A stretch of DNA of 28,179 bases from a virus. The notes below the pieces were generated by a model, which did not search any database, had not been told where the DNA came from, and saw only the letters and a list, made by a program, of their open reading frames with translations. A program made the position numbers and the translations under genes. The stretch covers positions 1 to 28,179 of IMG/VR virus record IMGVR_UViG_3300008220_000047, one strand, 5' to 3'. Of the stretch, positions 7,085-14,210 are shown in pieces. Each line of letters opens with the position of its first letter. Within the stretch, counting starts at the first letter, position 1.

Positions 7085-8352
7085 CAGGTAACGAACCTAG
7101 CGTTCTTCAGCATCGGGAAATTACGCTGCTCCCGCTCCGCTATAGCGAAGTAGCTGGCAGCGTTGGACTGTCGTATGCGGGCCTCGTCCGTGGACTCTCC
7201 CCGGATGGGACGTTGGAGTAACTGGGCGATGGAACGGCTTATGATGTAGTCCTCCGGGACCTCAGCCACATCGCTATCGGAGGAGAACAGAAGGGGATTG
7301 TCCCCGCCTTTCAGCTTGATGAGGCGGTACTCCGCCACGTTCTGCCCGCCGTTCACGAAGACCAGTTCCCTGGCTTCTTTGTCTATATCCCACAGGTTGC
7401 GGCTCATAGACTCCCACTTGTAAGAGAACTCGTCAGTGGCCTCTATGCTGCCAATCCACACTATGTTATCCCCAGCGTTAGCGTTCATCTCCAGGGCCAC
7501 GGATATGATAGCGGTGGCTGCCGATGGGTTGAAGTTATCCGTCATCGCAACCCGCACCCAAGTCTCCGCATTACCCGTTAGTGCCGGTATGGCTATCAGC
7601 TTATTGGTCTCCGCCCCATTGGCGGTGGCGGAAAGACGGAGTATGAAATCGCTGGCGGATACAGTGTCCCTGACCTTGATGGGAAACTCTATGTGGGTGT
7701 AGTCCGATATATCTAGGGAGGTTATCGAATCACTGGTGAGGTCTCCGTTGCTAACCCCCGAATCTATGGTGAAGCGGGTGGACGACCTCCCGAAGAGAAG
7801 GTCGTTGGTATCCTCGGCTACCGTGAAGTTAGAGTCTACAGACTCATCCCAATCCTCACCACCGGAGATTACGATGGTGGAGGTCATGGCTACACGGAGT
7901 TGCAGGTCGTTGACCATCTCCAGGTCGGTGGGGATATCCCAGCGGCGTCTGCCGCCCGTGTGCAGGGTTATGTCCTCATCCGGGTCGAATACCTTCCCGG
8001 TGGAGTGGAGGATGGACTGGTTAGCCATACGCTGCACCGTTGTGGGGTGCAGGTGCGGGGGCCAGAGTTCTGCGGTATCAGCCGATACTGTGGAAGTGAC
8101 CGCAGGGTATAGCGTCAGAGTGGTTCGGTTGGAGGATACGGAGGTATCCACTACCCTGGACAGCACCCCGTCATTGGGGGCGTCAGTCCCCAGCCACCAC
8201 CAGCCGTTGTAGTCATCCGTACCTCCGAAGAGGTTGTCGGTTAGGAAGGTGGTAGTGGAACCATTGGTAGCAGCAGAGACGAAGCGAGCCTCTAAAGACT
8301 CGCCTATCTGCGTCCGTATCTGTTTCCATGTCTGGGCCTGTGTGGTGGGCAT
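7084..8352 (-). CDS. Tail / head-tail adaptor structural protein, 422 aa
   Basis: A mixed protein. Residues 1-120 include 'DNLFGGTDDYNGWWWLGTDAP' and a strand-rich region. Residues 150-310 look like a carbohydrate-binding-type beta-sandwich (DISDYTHIEFPIKVRDTVSASDFILRLSA). The C-terminal 80 residues are helical ('PEDYIISRSIAQLLQRP ... SNAASYFAIAEREQRNFP'), reminiscent of the helical core of head-tail adaptors and tail tubular A proteins. It precedes the propeller protein, the same order as tail tubular A and B in short-tailed phages. This is my basis for the call; no single motif proves it. A palindrome copy lies 27 bases upstream of the start. Confidence 0.6.
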   Translation of the reverse strand: MPTTQAQTWKQIRTQIGESLEARFVSAATNGSTTTFLTDNLFGGTDDYNGWWWLGTDAPNDGVLSRVVDTSVSSNRTTLTLYPAVTSTVSADTAELWPPHLHPTTVQRMANQSILHSTGKVFDPDEDITLHTGGRRRWDIPTDLEMVNDLQLRVAMTSTIVISGGEDWDESVDSNFTVAEDTNDLLFGRSSTRFTIDSGVSNGDLTSDSITSLDISDYTHIEFPIKVRDTVSASDFILRLSATANGAETNKLIAIPALTGNAETWVRVAMTDNFNPSAATAIISVALEMNANAGDNIVWIGSIEATDEFSYKWESMSRNLWDIDKEARELVFVNGGQNVAEYRLIKLKGGDNPLLFSSDSDVAEVPEDYIISRSIAQLLQRPIRGESTDEARIRQSNAASYFAIAEREQRNFPMLKNARFVT

Positions 8353-8378
8353 GGCATCAACCCTTCTCAGTAGATAGA

Positions 8379-8396
8379 TTTGAGTTTAAACTCAAA
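8379..8396. repeat. 18-bp palindrome TTTGAGTTTAAACTCAAA, copy 2
   Basis: Exact copy in the 52-base gap between the small basic protein (8405-8524) and the 422-residue tail protein (start 8352), one of the few intergenic gaps in this part of the operon. It begins 27 bases upstream of the downstream start codon. No convincing -10/-35 pair overlaps it. Confidence 0.9.
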
Positions 8397-8404
8397 CCCC
8401 CAGG

Positions 8405-8524
8405 TTAGTACCTTTTAGGCTTCGTACTGCTGCCAGTCCTTGGCTTCTTGCCGCCAGCTTTAGTGGTTGGCTTCATGTGCCCTGGCTTTGACTTGTAATC
8501 GGTCCTCCCAGACTTATGAGCCAT
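8405..8524 (-). CDS. Tiny basic protein, 39 aa
   Basis: Starts with MAHKSGRTDYKSKPGHMKP and continues as a Lys/Gly/Thr-rich tail ending in KPKRY. Eleven of 39 residues are Lys or Arg and there are no hydrophobic segments, so it is probably disordered and may bind nucleic acid or acidic virion proteins. It overlaps the end of the upstream gene by 11 bases and has an AGAGGA site about 6 bases before the ATG. Short basic proteins with a 'KPGHMKP' motif are, from memory, common in phage structural operons; their role is unknown. Confidence 0.6.
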   Translation of the reverse strand: MAHKSGRTDYKSKPGHMKPTTKAGGKKPRTGSSTKPKRY

Positions 8525-9230
8525 CGTCTTTCCTCTCATACTTGCGGTGGGAACGCCCTACCTTGGTGGTCTCCACATGGTTCTGCTCGCACTTCTCACA
8601 GAAATACCGGGGTATCCCTGGGAATGGGCCTCGTACCACCGCAGGGTCTTGTGCCACAACAGGGTCCTGTATCTCCACGGGATGGGCCACCACGCTGGTG
8701 TCCCCTCCTATCAGCCGGTTCAGGAGTTCTCTCTGGATGAGGCGGTCTTCGTCCGCTTGCTCCCGTTCCTTCTCTTCCCTCACAGCGGCCCACTCGTTCC
8801 GGTGCTTGTACTCAGCATGTAAGCCTGCCTGGTAGGTGTTCGGCAGGGTGGCCTTTCGGCAAGTAGGGAACCCCAGGGCAGCAAGCCTGGCCCTATCGGG
8901 CTGGTCTGCGTGTAGGAAACACTTGATATCGCCACGCCAGGGCCCCTCTTTAGGCTTTAGCATGGTGAATACCGGGAGACCGCTAGGCCGCAGTTCCTTC
9001 AGTTGGGACGGGACAGCGTTCCTATTACACAGAGAGGGTTCTCTTGTCTCGGTATCGTAGATAAGGACCCACCCCGCCGTAGAAAGGTCGCTGATTATCA
9101 TCGGGGGCTTGTACTCCCCGTCTTCAGAGGCGTGGGCCTCCCGCACGAAGTCACCCGCTCTCATAGAGCCGGGCTCCAGGTTCTCCGCCGTAGCCACTGC
9201 CGCCTGTAACATGTCCAAGGGTGTAGTCAT
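8514..9230 (-). CDS. Protein with two putative zinc-finger motifs, 238 aa
   Basis: A mid-protein segment around residues 104-148 has a Cys (CFLHADQPD), a second Cys (FPTCRKATLPNTYQ), then H-x4-H before NEW (GLHAEYKHRNEW). This is a C2H2-like arrangement followed by a highly charged helix (VREEKEREQADEDRLIQRELLNRLI). The last 30 residues hold 'FCEKCEQNHVETTKVGRSHRKY', a Cys-x2-Cys plus His pattern for a second zinc site. An N-terminal domain (1-100) is unassigned. A CGGAG site precedes the ATG. Zinc fingers are unusual in a head-to-tail gene block; the protein could be a structural or host-interacting factor. No enzymatic motif is visible. Confidence 0.65.
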   Translation of the reverse strand: MTTPLDMLQAAVATAENLEPGSMRAGDFVREAHASEDGEYKPPMIISDLSTAGWVLIYDTETREPSLCNRNAVPSQLKELRPSGLPVFTMLKPKEGPWRGDIKCFLHADQPDRARLAALGFPTCRKATLPNTYQAGLHAEYKHRNEWAAVREEKEREQADEDRLIQRELLNRLIGGDTSVVAHPVEIQDPVVAQDPAVVRGPFPGIPRYFCEKCEQNHVETTKVGRSHRKYERKDDGS

Positions 9231-9231
9231 A

Positions 9232-9714
9232 CTAACTCCGTTCTACTTTGATGTATGGCCCTATCTGACTTACGTGCTGCTGGGCCAAGTCTTCCTCTTC
9301 CAACTGCCGGTGGTACCCACCGATTAGGTCGGGGGCTTCCTGTGATATCTGCCGCCTGGTGAGGCTCTCCCGCATGACATCGGCCTGCTCTCTGAGTTCA
9401 GCCACCGTATGCCAAGTATCCCAGCGGGTACGCTGTAGTTCGGGGTTACCCCCGATGCAGTTGAAGGCCCCCGCTATGTAGCCTTCTCTCGGCCCCATGT
9501 CCGCCATGAACTTGGATACTTCGTTATTCCTGACCACGAACATGGTCTGGTAACGCCGCCATCCCCCCATGTCCGGGGACATCTCATTGCGCTCTATCAA
9601 GAGCAGGGCTGGCTCATTGGGGTCTAGCCCGTAAGCAACCGGCCACTCCTTGTGGTTCAACTGGTGAGGCTGGTTGTCCTCTAAAGGCGTGAGTTCCGGA
9701 TGCTCGTCCTTCAT
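9232..9714 (-). CDS. Uncharacterised structural-region protein, 160 aa
   Basis: A soluble protein with a mixed N-terminal part ('PALLLIERNEMSPDMGGWRRYQTMFVVRNN') and a long helical, charged C-terminal part ('ELREQADVMRESLTRRQ', 'YHRQLEEEDLAQQHV'), ending in 'GPYIKVERS'. No motif identifies it. Its start overlaps the previous stop as TGATG, and its stop is 2 bases before the next gene's start, so it is tightly embedded in the operon between capsid and tail genes, where neck and completion proteins usually lie. Confidence 0.55.
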   Translation of the reverse strand: MKDEHPELTPLEDNQPHQLNHKEWPVAYGLDPNEPALLLIERNEMSPDMGGWRRYQTMFVVRNNEVSKFMADMGPREGYIAGAFNCIGGNPELQRTRWDTWHTVAELREQADVMRESLTRRQISQEAPDLIGGYHRQLEEEDLAQQHVSQIGPYIKVERS

Positions 9715-10067
9715 CAGTCTCGCCAGTTTGGTCCCTGTGACTGCCCAAAAATATCCATAAGTGCTTTCTGTAGACGCTTGAGTTGTGCAGCACTCGCCGT
9801 AGGGGGTATGGTGCGCCTACGGCCCCTAAGTGTGCTAGGTGTTGGTTGCTCAGTACGATTGCGGCTCCTGACATCCCCAGTCTGGCTCAAGGCACTGCCG
9901 GGAACGGTACGAGTTGGCGTCTGGCCTGAACCTTCCGTGCGGATGCGATGCCTGACTTCTCCTGGCGTGACTGTGGTTCGGCTACGACTTCTAACCCCAG
10001 TATCCTTCGGTTTGGTAGTCGTCTTGCTACCCTGTGTGCGGCTACGCCCCTTGATTCCTCCAGCCAT
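9714..10067 (-). CDS. Arg/Thr-rich low-complexity basic protein, 117 aa
   Basis: Dominated by Arg, Thr, Ser, Gly and Pro, with recurring R-x-R-T clusters ('GRSRTQGSKTTT', 'RSRSRTTVT', 'RHRIRTEG', 'RSRNRTEQ', 'RGRRRTI'). The spacing suggests a degenerate repeat of about 15-20 residues. The C-terminal 25 residues are different (AAQLKRLQKALMDIFG) and may form an amphipathic helix. Likely disordered and nucleic-acid-binding or virion-associated. A textbook AGGAGG site precedes the ATG and the start overlaps the previous stop (TGATG). Confidence 0.65.
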   Translation of the reverse strand: MAGGIKGRSRTQGSKTTTKPKDTGVRSRSRTTVTPGEVRHRIRTEGSGQTPTRTVPGSALSQTGDVRSRNRTEQPTPSTLRGRRRTIPPTASAAQLKRLQKALMDIFGQSQGPNWRD

Positions 10068-10735
10068 CAGTTCCTCCTATCCTCATCAGGGTCTATGAAG
10101 TGGGCTACTTCATGCTCGTCTATGTATATCGGCCCGTCATGGAAGATGTGGCTTCCGCCGTCCATCCAGTTGCCGTTAAGGTCGCCCATGTAGGTGTATA
10201 CGAATATCAAAGCGTCCGGGTGCCCCCACGGTAAGCCGTGGTCCCGGATGCGCCAGTCCTGGTTGGCCCTACGGTAGCACAAACGGAAATGGCTGGCGGG
10301 TAGAAGCTGGTCTGGCTTGTGGGCCACCCCAACCGTCTCTCTGCGGTCCATGTCCGTAGGCCCCGTAAGGGCACATATAGATTCAAAGTGATTGGTTACC
10401 GGGAGGTGGGTGATATCCAGGCTGTCTTTGGGGCGGTACAGATAAAGGGTGTCGCCCTGCAAGAGGGCTCTTCCCGTGAGATATATACGCCCCTCGGCAT
10501 TGTCCGTACCCACCACACGGGGATGCCCCACCATGTGCTTGAACCACCAGACGGGCCACTCCCCAAAGGGGAGGTCTTTATGAACCTGTCTAATCTTCAT
10601 CCAGGCCCACTGGAGGTCGAAACTAAGCACCCAGTTATGGGTGCCAGTAGGTAGGGGTCCCTGGTTAGGGAGCGGAGCAGGGTTGACCTGTGTTACGACT
10701 ATGCAGTCTTCCAGTAAGTCGCTGGCTGGCATCAT
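10067..10735 (-). CDS. Uncharacterised structural-region protein, 222 aa
   Basis: A tryptophan-, histidine- and aspartate-rich soluble protein: 'THNWVLSFDLQWAWMKIRQV', 'GEWPVWWFKHMVGHPRVVG', 'GRIYLTGRALLQGDTLYLYRPKD' and a C-terminal 'GPIYIDEHEVAHFIDPDEDRRN'. The 'EHEVAHFID' stretch contains H-E-x-x-H. Without the rest of a protease fold I do not call it catalytic. It starts within the previous gene's stop (ATGA overlap) and ends in TGATG with the next gene. A neck, completion or packaging accessory role is possible from position only. Confidence 0.55.
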   Translation of the reverse strand: MMPASDLLEDCIVVTQVNPAPLPNQGPLPTGTHNWVLSFDLQWAWMKIRQVHKDLPFGEWPVWWFKHMVGHPRVVGTDNAEGRIYLTGRALLQGDTLYLYRPKDSLDITHLPVTNHFESICALTGPTDMDRRETVGVAHKPDQLLPASHFRLCYRRANQDWRIRDHGLPWGHPDALIFVYTYMGDLNGNWMDGGSHIFHDGPIYIDEHEVAHFIDPDEDRRN

Positions 10736-11043
10736 CCAGCCCCCTGCCCCACTACTTCCGGTACTGGCGTGTCAGCAGCCCCATTCTTACTGCCCCGGCG
10801 TCTCTCAGCACGGGTCTGAACAGGCTCTTCTTCCAGTTCCGGTATCACATCCCAGCCGTCGTCATTGACGGTGAGCCTGTCCATAGACACAGCCCCTGAT
10901 TTCAGGTTCTTCAGGAGTGCCACTATCTCCATGAACACACGTCCTGCCTGGTTGCTTAACTCCTGGCAGGTGTTCTCCAGTTGAGTGTTGATATTACGCT
11001 GGTTCTGGAGAGCGTTGAACTGGGAAACCTCATTCCGTTTCAT
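10732..11043 (-). CDS. Small helical protein, 103 aa
   Basis: The N-terminal 50 residues are predicted helical and coiled-coil-like (NALQNQRNINTQLENTCQELSN ... FMEIVALLKNLKSG). The C-terminal half is charged and Pro/Gly-rich (ELEEEPVQTRAERRRGSKNG). No motif is recognised. An AAGGTG site lies before the ATG. It directly follows the decoration-type gene. Small coiled-coil proteins here can be head completion or minor capsid components, but this is inference. Confidence 0.55.
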   Translation of the reverse strand: MKRNEVSQFNALQNQRNINTQLENTCQELSNQAGRVFMEIVALLKNLKSGAVSMDRLTVNDDGWDVIPELEEEPVQTRAERRRGSKNGAADTPVPEVVGQGAG

Positions 11044-11081
11044 TAGACACCTTCTCGCTTAGGCTAGTCTATGGATACCTG

Positions 11082-11822
11082 TTATACCGTCCAGTCCCGC
11101 TGTGCGGTTACCATCATGTAATCAACGTCCAGGGTCTCGATGTTTGCGCCCTTAGCTTCTACAGCCAGGATGCAACTAAGGTCTACACTGGTTGATACCG
11201 CTCCTGAAACGGTGCGAATCAGAGCCCCGTCTACGTAGAAACTTACCGCACCATTTGGGAATATCTCCATCTTGAGGACCTGCCACTCACCAGCTACCGC
11301 ATCATCGTCCACATCAAGACTTGTTGAAGTGGTCTCACCGCTGGAGGTTCCGCCGTTATAGACGGTGTGCCAGTCCTCATCATCGGTGAGTTCCGCAGAC
11401 AGAAGGAACCCGCAGAGGTCGGATGCCGTGAGGGTGATGGTGGTGCCAGCCCCGTGACAGATATCTGTTTCGATGCTTACCGTGTTGGGGTCGATGTCGC
11501 TGAACCCGAAGAACACCTCCTTGGTGTCCAGGTCGGTAAAGCGTACCCTTGCCTCAGCGATGAGGGGACCCATCAGGTTAACATCGAACATGATGGGTGT
11601 CCCAACCGCTATGGTGTGGTTATCCTCATTCGTGGTGGTAAGTACCCCAACGCCACCAAGGGCATCAGCGTTCAAGGTAGGGATGCCAGAGTCAACTTCA
11701 GCATTACCCTGCCCACCGATGGTAAAGTCGCCGATAAGACGGGACTCTGCCGTATTTGCGATATTATCTTCTTGTGCGAAATCGCACCAAAGAACGATTT
11801 GGCCCGGTCCAGATTGTGGCAT
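11082..11822 (-). CDS. Capsid decoration-type protein with a lectin-like beta-sandwich, 246 aa
   Basis: An all-beta protein with the signature order of a concanavalin/LamG-like sandwich: 'MGPLIAEARVRFTDLDTKEVFFGFSD' (strands around a conserved FFGF core), 'LCGFLLSAELTDDEDWHTVY', 'GEWQVLKMEIFPNGAVSFYVDGALIRTV' and 'CILAVEAKGANIETLDVDYMMV'. The 'W-x-x-L-x-x-x-x-x-x-NGxVxFYVDG' pattern is typical of this fold. It lies just downstream of the major capsid gene, with an AAGGAG ribosome binding site. That position and fold match surface decoration proteins of environmental phages; a tail role cannot be excluded. Confidence 0.7.
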   Translation of the reverse strand: MPQSGPGQIVLWCDFAQEDNIANTAESRLIGDFTIGGQGNAEVDSGIPTLNADALGGVGVLTTTNEDNHTIAVGTPIMFDVNLMGPLIAEARVRFTDLDTKEVFFGFSDIDPNTVSIETDICHGAGTTITLTASDLCGFLLSAELTDDEDWHTVYNGGTSSGETTSTSLDVDDDAVAGEWQVLKMEIFPNGAVSFYVDGALIRTVSGAVSTSVDLSCILAVEAKGANIETLDVDYMMVTAQRDWTV

Positions 11823-11848
11823 TGTATCTCTCCTTACGGCTGACTAAT

Positions 11849-12721
11849 CTAAGAGGTGGGGGCTGTGGCATCTGAGATGATTTCACGAACCCACTGGTTT
11901 TGCCTGATACCGTAGGCATAGGAGTCGGTGTGGTAGACGATGGTGGACCCGCCGCCAGTGCCGGGCTTGCGCTCGGTCTCCATGCGAGGGCGCATCTCTT
12001 CTACCAGGACGATGCCTTCCTTGGCGAACATGCCAGCCTTGGCATCATCGGCTGAGTCGATGGACAGGTCCCCGTTCTCAAAAGCCTGGGCCGTATTTAT
12101 CATACCCTTGAAGCCTTCTTTGAAGACCCGGAAGCTGGCCCCATCGGATATGTCATAGGTGCCGATAGGGGTAGTGAACTGGTCGTATATATCCTTCATC
12201 TGGAAGGGATGGGCTACGAACCTATAAGGCTGGTGTCCAGGCTCAGTGGTGTTACCGCTAACCTGGGACACAGCGGCGGCTACCAGCCCGAAGGACATGA
12301 CCGCACCGGCACTCCCCAACTGGGTGGCAGAGGTGGAGTCAATCGTGGTTAACCCGTCCTCGTTCTTCTTCCGCTGCATGGCGTTCTGGCCCAGAGCGGC
12401 CACTTCCCGCAGCCCATTCTTGGTCATGTTCCGGACAACCTTGTCACTCATCATCGTAGCAATCTGAATCATGCTAGGAGTGATGGAGAAGTCGGTGTCC
12501 GAGAGCCTCTGTATGTTGTTGTTCTCCGTGGTTTCCGAAACGGCCATAGCCGTCAGCTTGGCGTAAGAGACCTCATGCCAGGTGGTACCCATACCCTGTC
12601 CAAGAGTACGCCTTTCTACAAGGCCAGGCATGTCACCTTCTTGTTCCCGTACCAACCGGGCTGCCGAAATCATGGTTGGCAGAGAATTATCTACATCCTG
12701 AGTCGTCGTCGGTGTAGGCAT
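11849..12721 (-). CDS. Major capsid protein, 290 aa
   Basis: Builds the icosahedral head; an HK97-like fold is expected. Evidence: size, place directly after the scaffold gene, and a capsid-like course. The N-terminal helix carries 'MISAARLVREQEGDMPGLVERRTLGQG'. A strand region follows ('TWHEVSYAKLTAMAV'), then 'DTDFSITPSMIQIATMMSDKVVRNMTKNG' (spine-like helix and preceding loop). Next come 'PYRFVAHPFQMKDIYDQF' and a C-terminal strand 'YHTDSYAYGIRQNQWVREI'. The last two features, a receptor-like 'helix then target-seeking PxxxxD' stretch and a final beta strand, are frequent in phage capsid proteins. A GGGAG site precedes the start. No separate protease gene is visible. Confidence 0.8.
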   Translation of the reverse strand: MPTPTTTQDVDNSLPTMISAARLVREQEGDMPGLVERRTLGQGMGTTWHEVSYAKLTAMAVSETTENNNIQRLSDTDFSITPSMIQIATMMSDKVVRNMTKNGLREVAALGQNAMQRKKNEDGLTTIDSTSATQLGSAGAVMSFGLVAAAVSQVSGNTTEPGHQPYRFVAHPFQMKDIYDQFTTPIGTYDISDGASFRVFKEGFKGMINTAQAFENGDLSIDSADDAKAGMFAKEGIVLVEEMRPRMETERKPGTGGGSTIVYHTDSYAYGIRQNQWVREIISDATAPTS

Positions 12722-12726
12722 CTAAT

Positions 12727-13548
12727 CTATCTCCCGTAACCTTGAGATTTGTAATACTCCTGGAGTTTGACCATGCGTTCCGATGTGAGTGCCAGACCAT
12801 TACCGATGGCCTCTTCTAAAGCCGCTCCTTCCATAGGCCCTCCTCCCTGGACACCACCGTCGTAGTGCTGTTCGGGAATCTTCTGGTGTTCCAGGGCTGC
12901 CAGCCGTTCGTTCTGTTGGGCGATATGTTGGATTAGCTTTGCCTGACGTTCCATCTCCTTGGGAGAATCGCTGCCCATCAGGTCTTGGGGGTCAACGCCG
13001 TACTGCTTACCGTAGTGCTGAGAAGCGGCGATACGTCCAGAATATTCCTGTACATAGGAGTGTATCTGCTCCCGTTCCTGGGTGAGTTTCTGACGTTCAT
13101 GGCGGTGAATCTGGAGGAACGATTCTATCGTCCCGGAATCGTAGCCATCATTCTCGTACTGTACCCGGAGACGGGAAAGGTCCTGCTCTTCCTGCTGTTG
13201 GGTGCGGACACCTTCTAGTTGTTGCCTTTCCTGTTCAAGGAACTGGAGCCTATCCCTCTCCTGGTTCGTAAGGGATTGAGGTTCTGTAGGCTCAACCGGG
13301 CGAAGTTCTTCAGGAAGGCGAAAGAGGGGTGCCTGCGCCGTTTCTTCAGCGGGACTAGCAGGAGGGGTCTCCCACTGTGCTGATGCTTCCGGAGTTTGGC
13401 CCTCAGCAGGACCAGGTACAACAGGTGATATCGGCTCATCCGTTGAGGCATCAGCCGCCACCTCCTCTACAGGGGAGATAAGGGACTCTCCCTCACCTGT
13501 GGTGCTGGCTTCCTCCAGACGCTCCAAGGGGCTCTGTTGTGTGGTCAT
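12727..13548 (-). CDS. Capsid assembly scaffolding protein, 273 aa
   Basis: Guides procapsid assembly with the major capsid protein encoded next to it. Residues 1-90 are acidic, Pro/Ala/Glu-rich and probably disordered. Residues 90-180 are Gln/Glu-rich with strong coiled-coil character (NQERDRLQFLEQERQQLEGVRTQQQEEQD). A shorter helical region and a Gly-rich tail follow, typical of scaffolds. The start at 13548 is preferred because a GGGAG site lies about 4 bases before it; an in-frame ATG at 13578 lies inside the terminator hairpin and lacks a site. A strong leftward terminator ends just upstream, so this gene may depend on readthrough, antitermination or its own promoter. Confidence 0.8.
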   Translation of the reverse strand: MTTQQSPLERLEEASTTGEGESLISPVEEVAADASTDEPISPVVPGPAEGQTPEASAQWETPPASPAEETAQAPLFRLPEELRPVEPTEPQSLTNQERDRLQFLEQERQQLEGVRTQQQEEQDLSRLRVQYENDGYDSGTIESFLQIHRHERQKLTQEREQIHSYVQEYSGRIAASQHYGKQYGVDPQDLMGSDSPKEMERQAKLIQHIAQQNERLAALEHQKIPEQHYDGGVQGGGPMEGAALEEAIGNGLALTSERMVKLQEYYKSQGYGR

Positions 13549-13557
13549 ACTACTCCC

Positions 13558-13598
13558 AAAAAAAGAAGGCCCCAGCACAATACTGCACTGGGACCTTC
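13558..13598 (-). terminator. Strong intrinsic terminator upstream of the scaffold gene
   Basis: On the leftward strand, GAAGGTCCCAG pairs with CTGGGGCCTTC (11 pairs, one G-T) around a 12-base loop (stem 13598-13565), and seven U residues follow directly (13564-13558). This is a textbook rho-independent terminator. It lies between the 57-residue gene (stop 13633) and the scaffold start (13548), inside the late operon rather than at its end. The scaffold ribosome binding site begins right after the U run. Confidence 0.85.
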
Positions 13599-13632
13599 GT
13601 GAAGGCTACCCTTCTCCGCAATATACTACGAG

Positions 13633-13806
13633 TTAGTAGTTGGTCTTGTCAATCCTACCTACTTCTGTGATAGCCCATGAGATTATCTTACCCTGCTTCA
13701 CATTCAAGGTGATGTTCCCGTGTTTCTCGCTATGCAAGAACCCCCGGATAGCCTCATATAGAGCGGGTGGTATATCTACTATGGAAGGGCTATCTACCTT
13801 CAGCAT
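13633..13806 (-). CDS. Small DUF2292 / YezD-like protein, 57 aa
   Basis: A 57-residue product whose core, 'LYEAIRGFLHSEKHGNITLNVKQGKIISWAITEVGRID', matches the pattern of the small DUF2292 (YezD) family as I remember it: a helix, then G-x-I/V-T-L-x-V-Q-x-G-K-I and a final strand ending in a charged E-x-x-R. The function of that family is unknown. The ATG at 13806 has GAGG about 7 bases upstream and starts 4 bases after the previous stop. It is the last gene before the internal terminator. Confidence 0.65.
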   Translation of the reverse strand: MLKVDSPSIVDIPPALYEAIRGFLHSEKHGNITLNVKQGKIISWAITEVGRIDKTNY

Positions 13807-13809
13807 ACT

Positions 13810-14208
13810 CTACCTCAAGAACATAGTGGGCGGAGCGAAGTTAGCGGTTCCCTGGATACCCTGCCGCTGCCCTATAGGGAGATTGCGGAACGAACTGGGG
13901 AAGTCGTAGTTCCCCACAAAGTCAGCGAAGCGCAGGTTGGGCTCCAACCCGGCCCGTATGTACTGGTCAAGCAGGCCCTGGTACTGCTGGAATATATCGC
14001 TGAACTGGCCCTGGTAGAAGGCCCTCTGGTTGGAGGGCAGGTTAGCCCGCTGGAGTGCCCCGAAGAAGGGTATCCTGGGCTCCTCATCCAGTATCCCGCC
14101 GTATATCTGGTTGGGCAACTGGGAGACCGGCGAGACCTGCTGGCCGAACATCTCCGATTGGAAGTTGCCGGGGGCGAACTGATTGAATGTGTTGCCGAAA
14201 GTTGTCAT
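13810..14208 (-). CDS. Short virion-region protein sharing a C-terminal module with larger neighbours, 132 aa
   Basis: A Gln/Phe/Asn-rich protein. Residues about 45-110 read 'FFGALQRANLPSNQRAFYQGQFSDIFQQYQG ... LRFADFVGNYDF'. I align this by eye to the 'FLRGLQ-ATGR ... PVAQRAISRAFSRFGD ... WRDYLKG' module found in the 571- and 284-residue proteins upstream. The start at 14208 lies just after the previous stop and has a GGAGGG site, though at about 13 bases spacing; an in-frame ATG at 14241 overlapping the upstream gene is the alternative. It is probably a minor virion protein. The similarity is weak and needs a profile search. Confidence 0.6.
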   Translation of the reverse strand: MTTFGNTFNQFAPGNFQSEMFGQQVSPVSQLPNQIYGGILDEEPRIPFFGALQRANLPSNQRAFYQGQFSDIFQQYQGLLDQYIRAGLEPNLRFADFVGNYDFPSSFRNLPIGQRQGIQGTANFAPPTMFLR

Positions 14209-14210
14209 GG

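Noticed and set aside
8379-8411. Promoter overlapping palindrome copy 2 (TTGAGT as -35)
   Set aside because: The base at the -10 distance is TACTGA, only two matches to TATAAT, so no promoter is supported there.
10067-10735. HEVAH as a metalloprotease active site
   Set aside because: HExxH occurs close to the C-terminus without a following ligand or protease-type fold; chance occurrence is likely.
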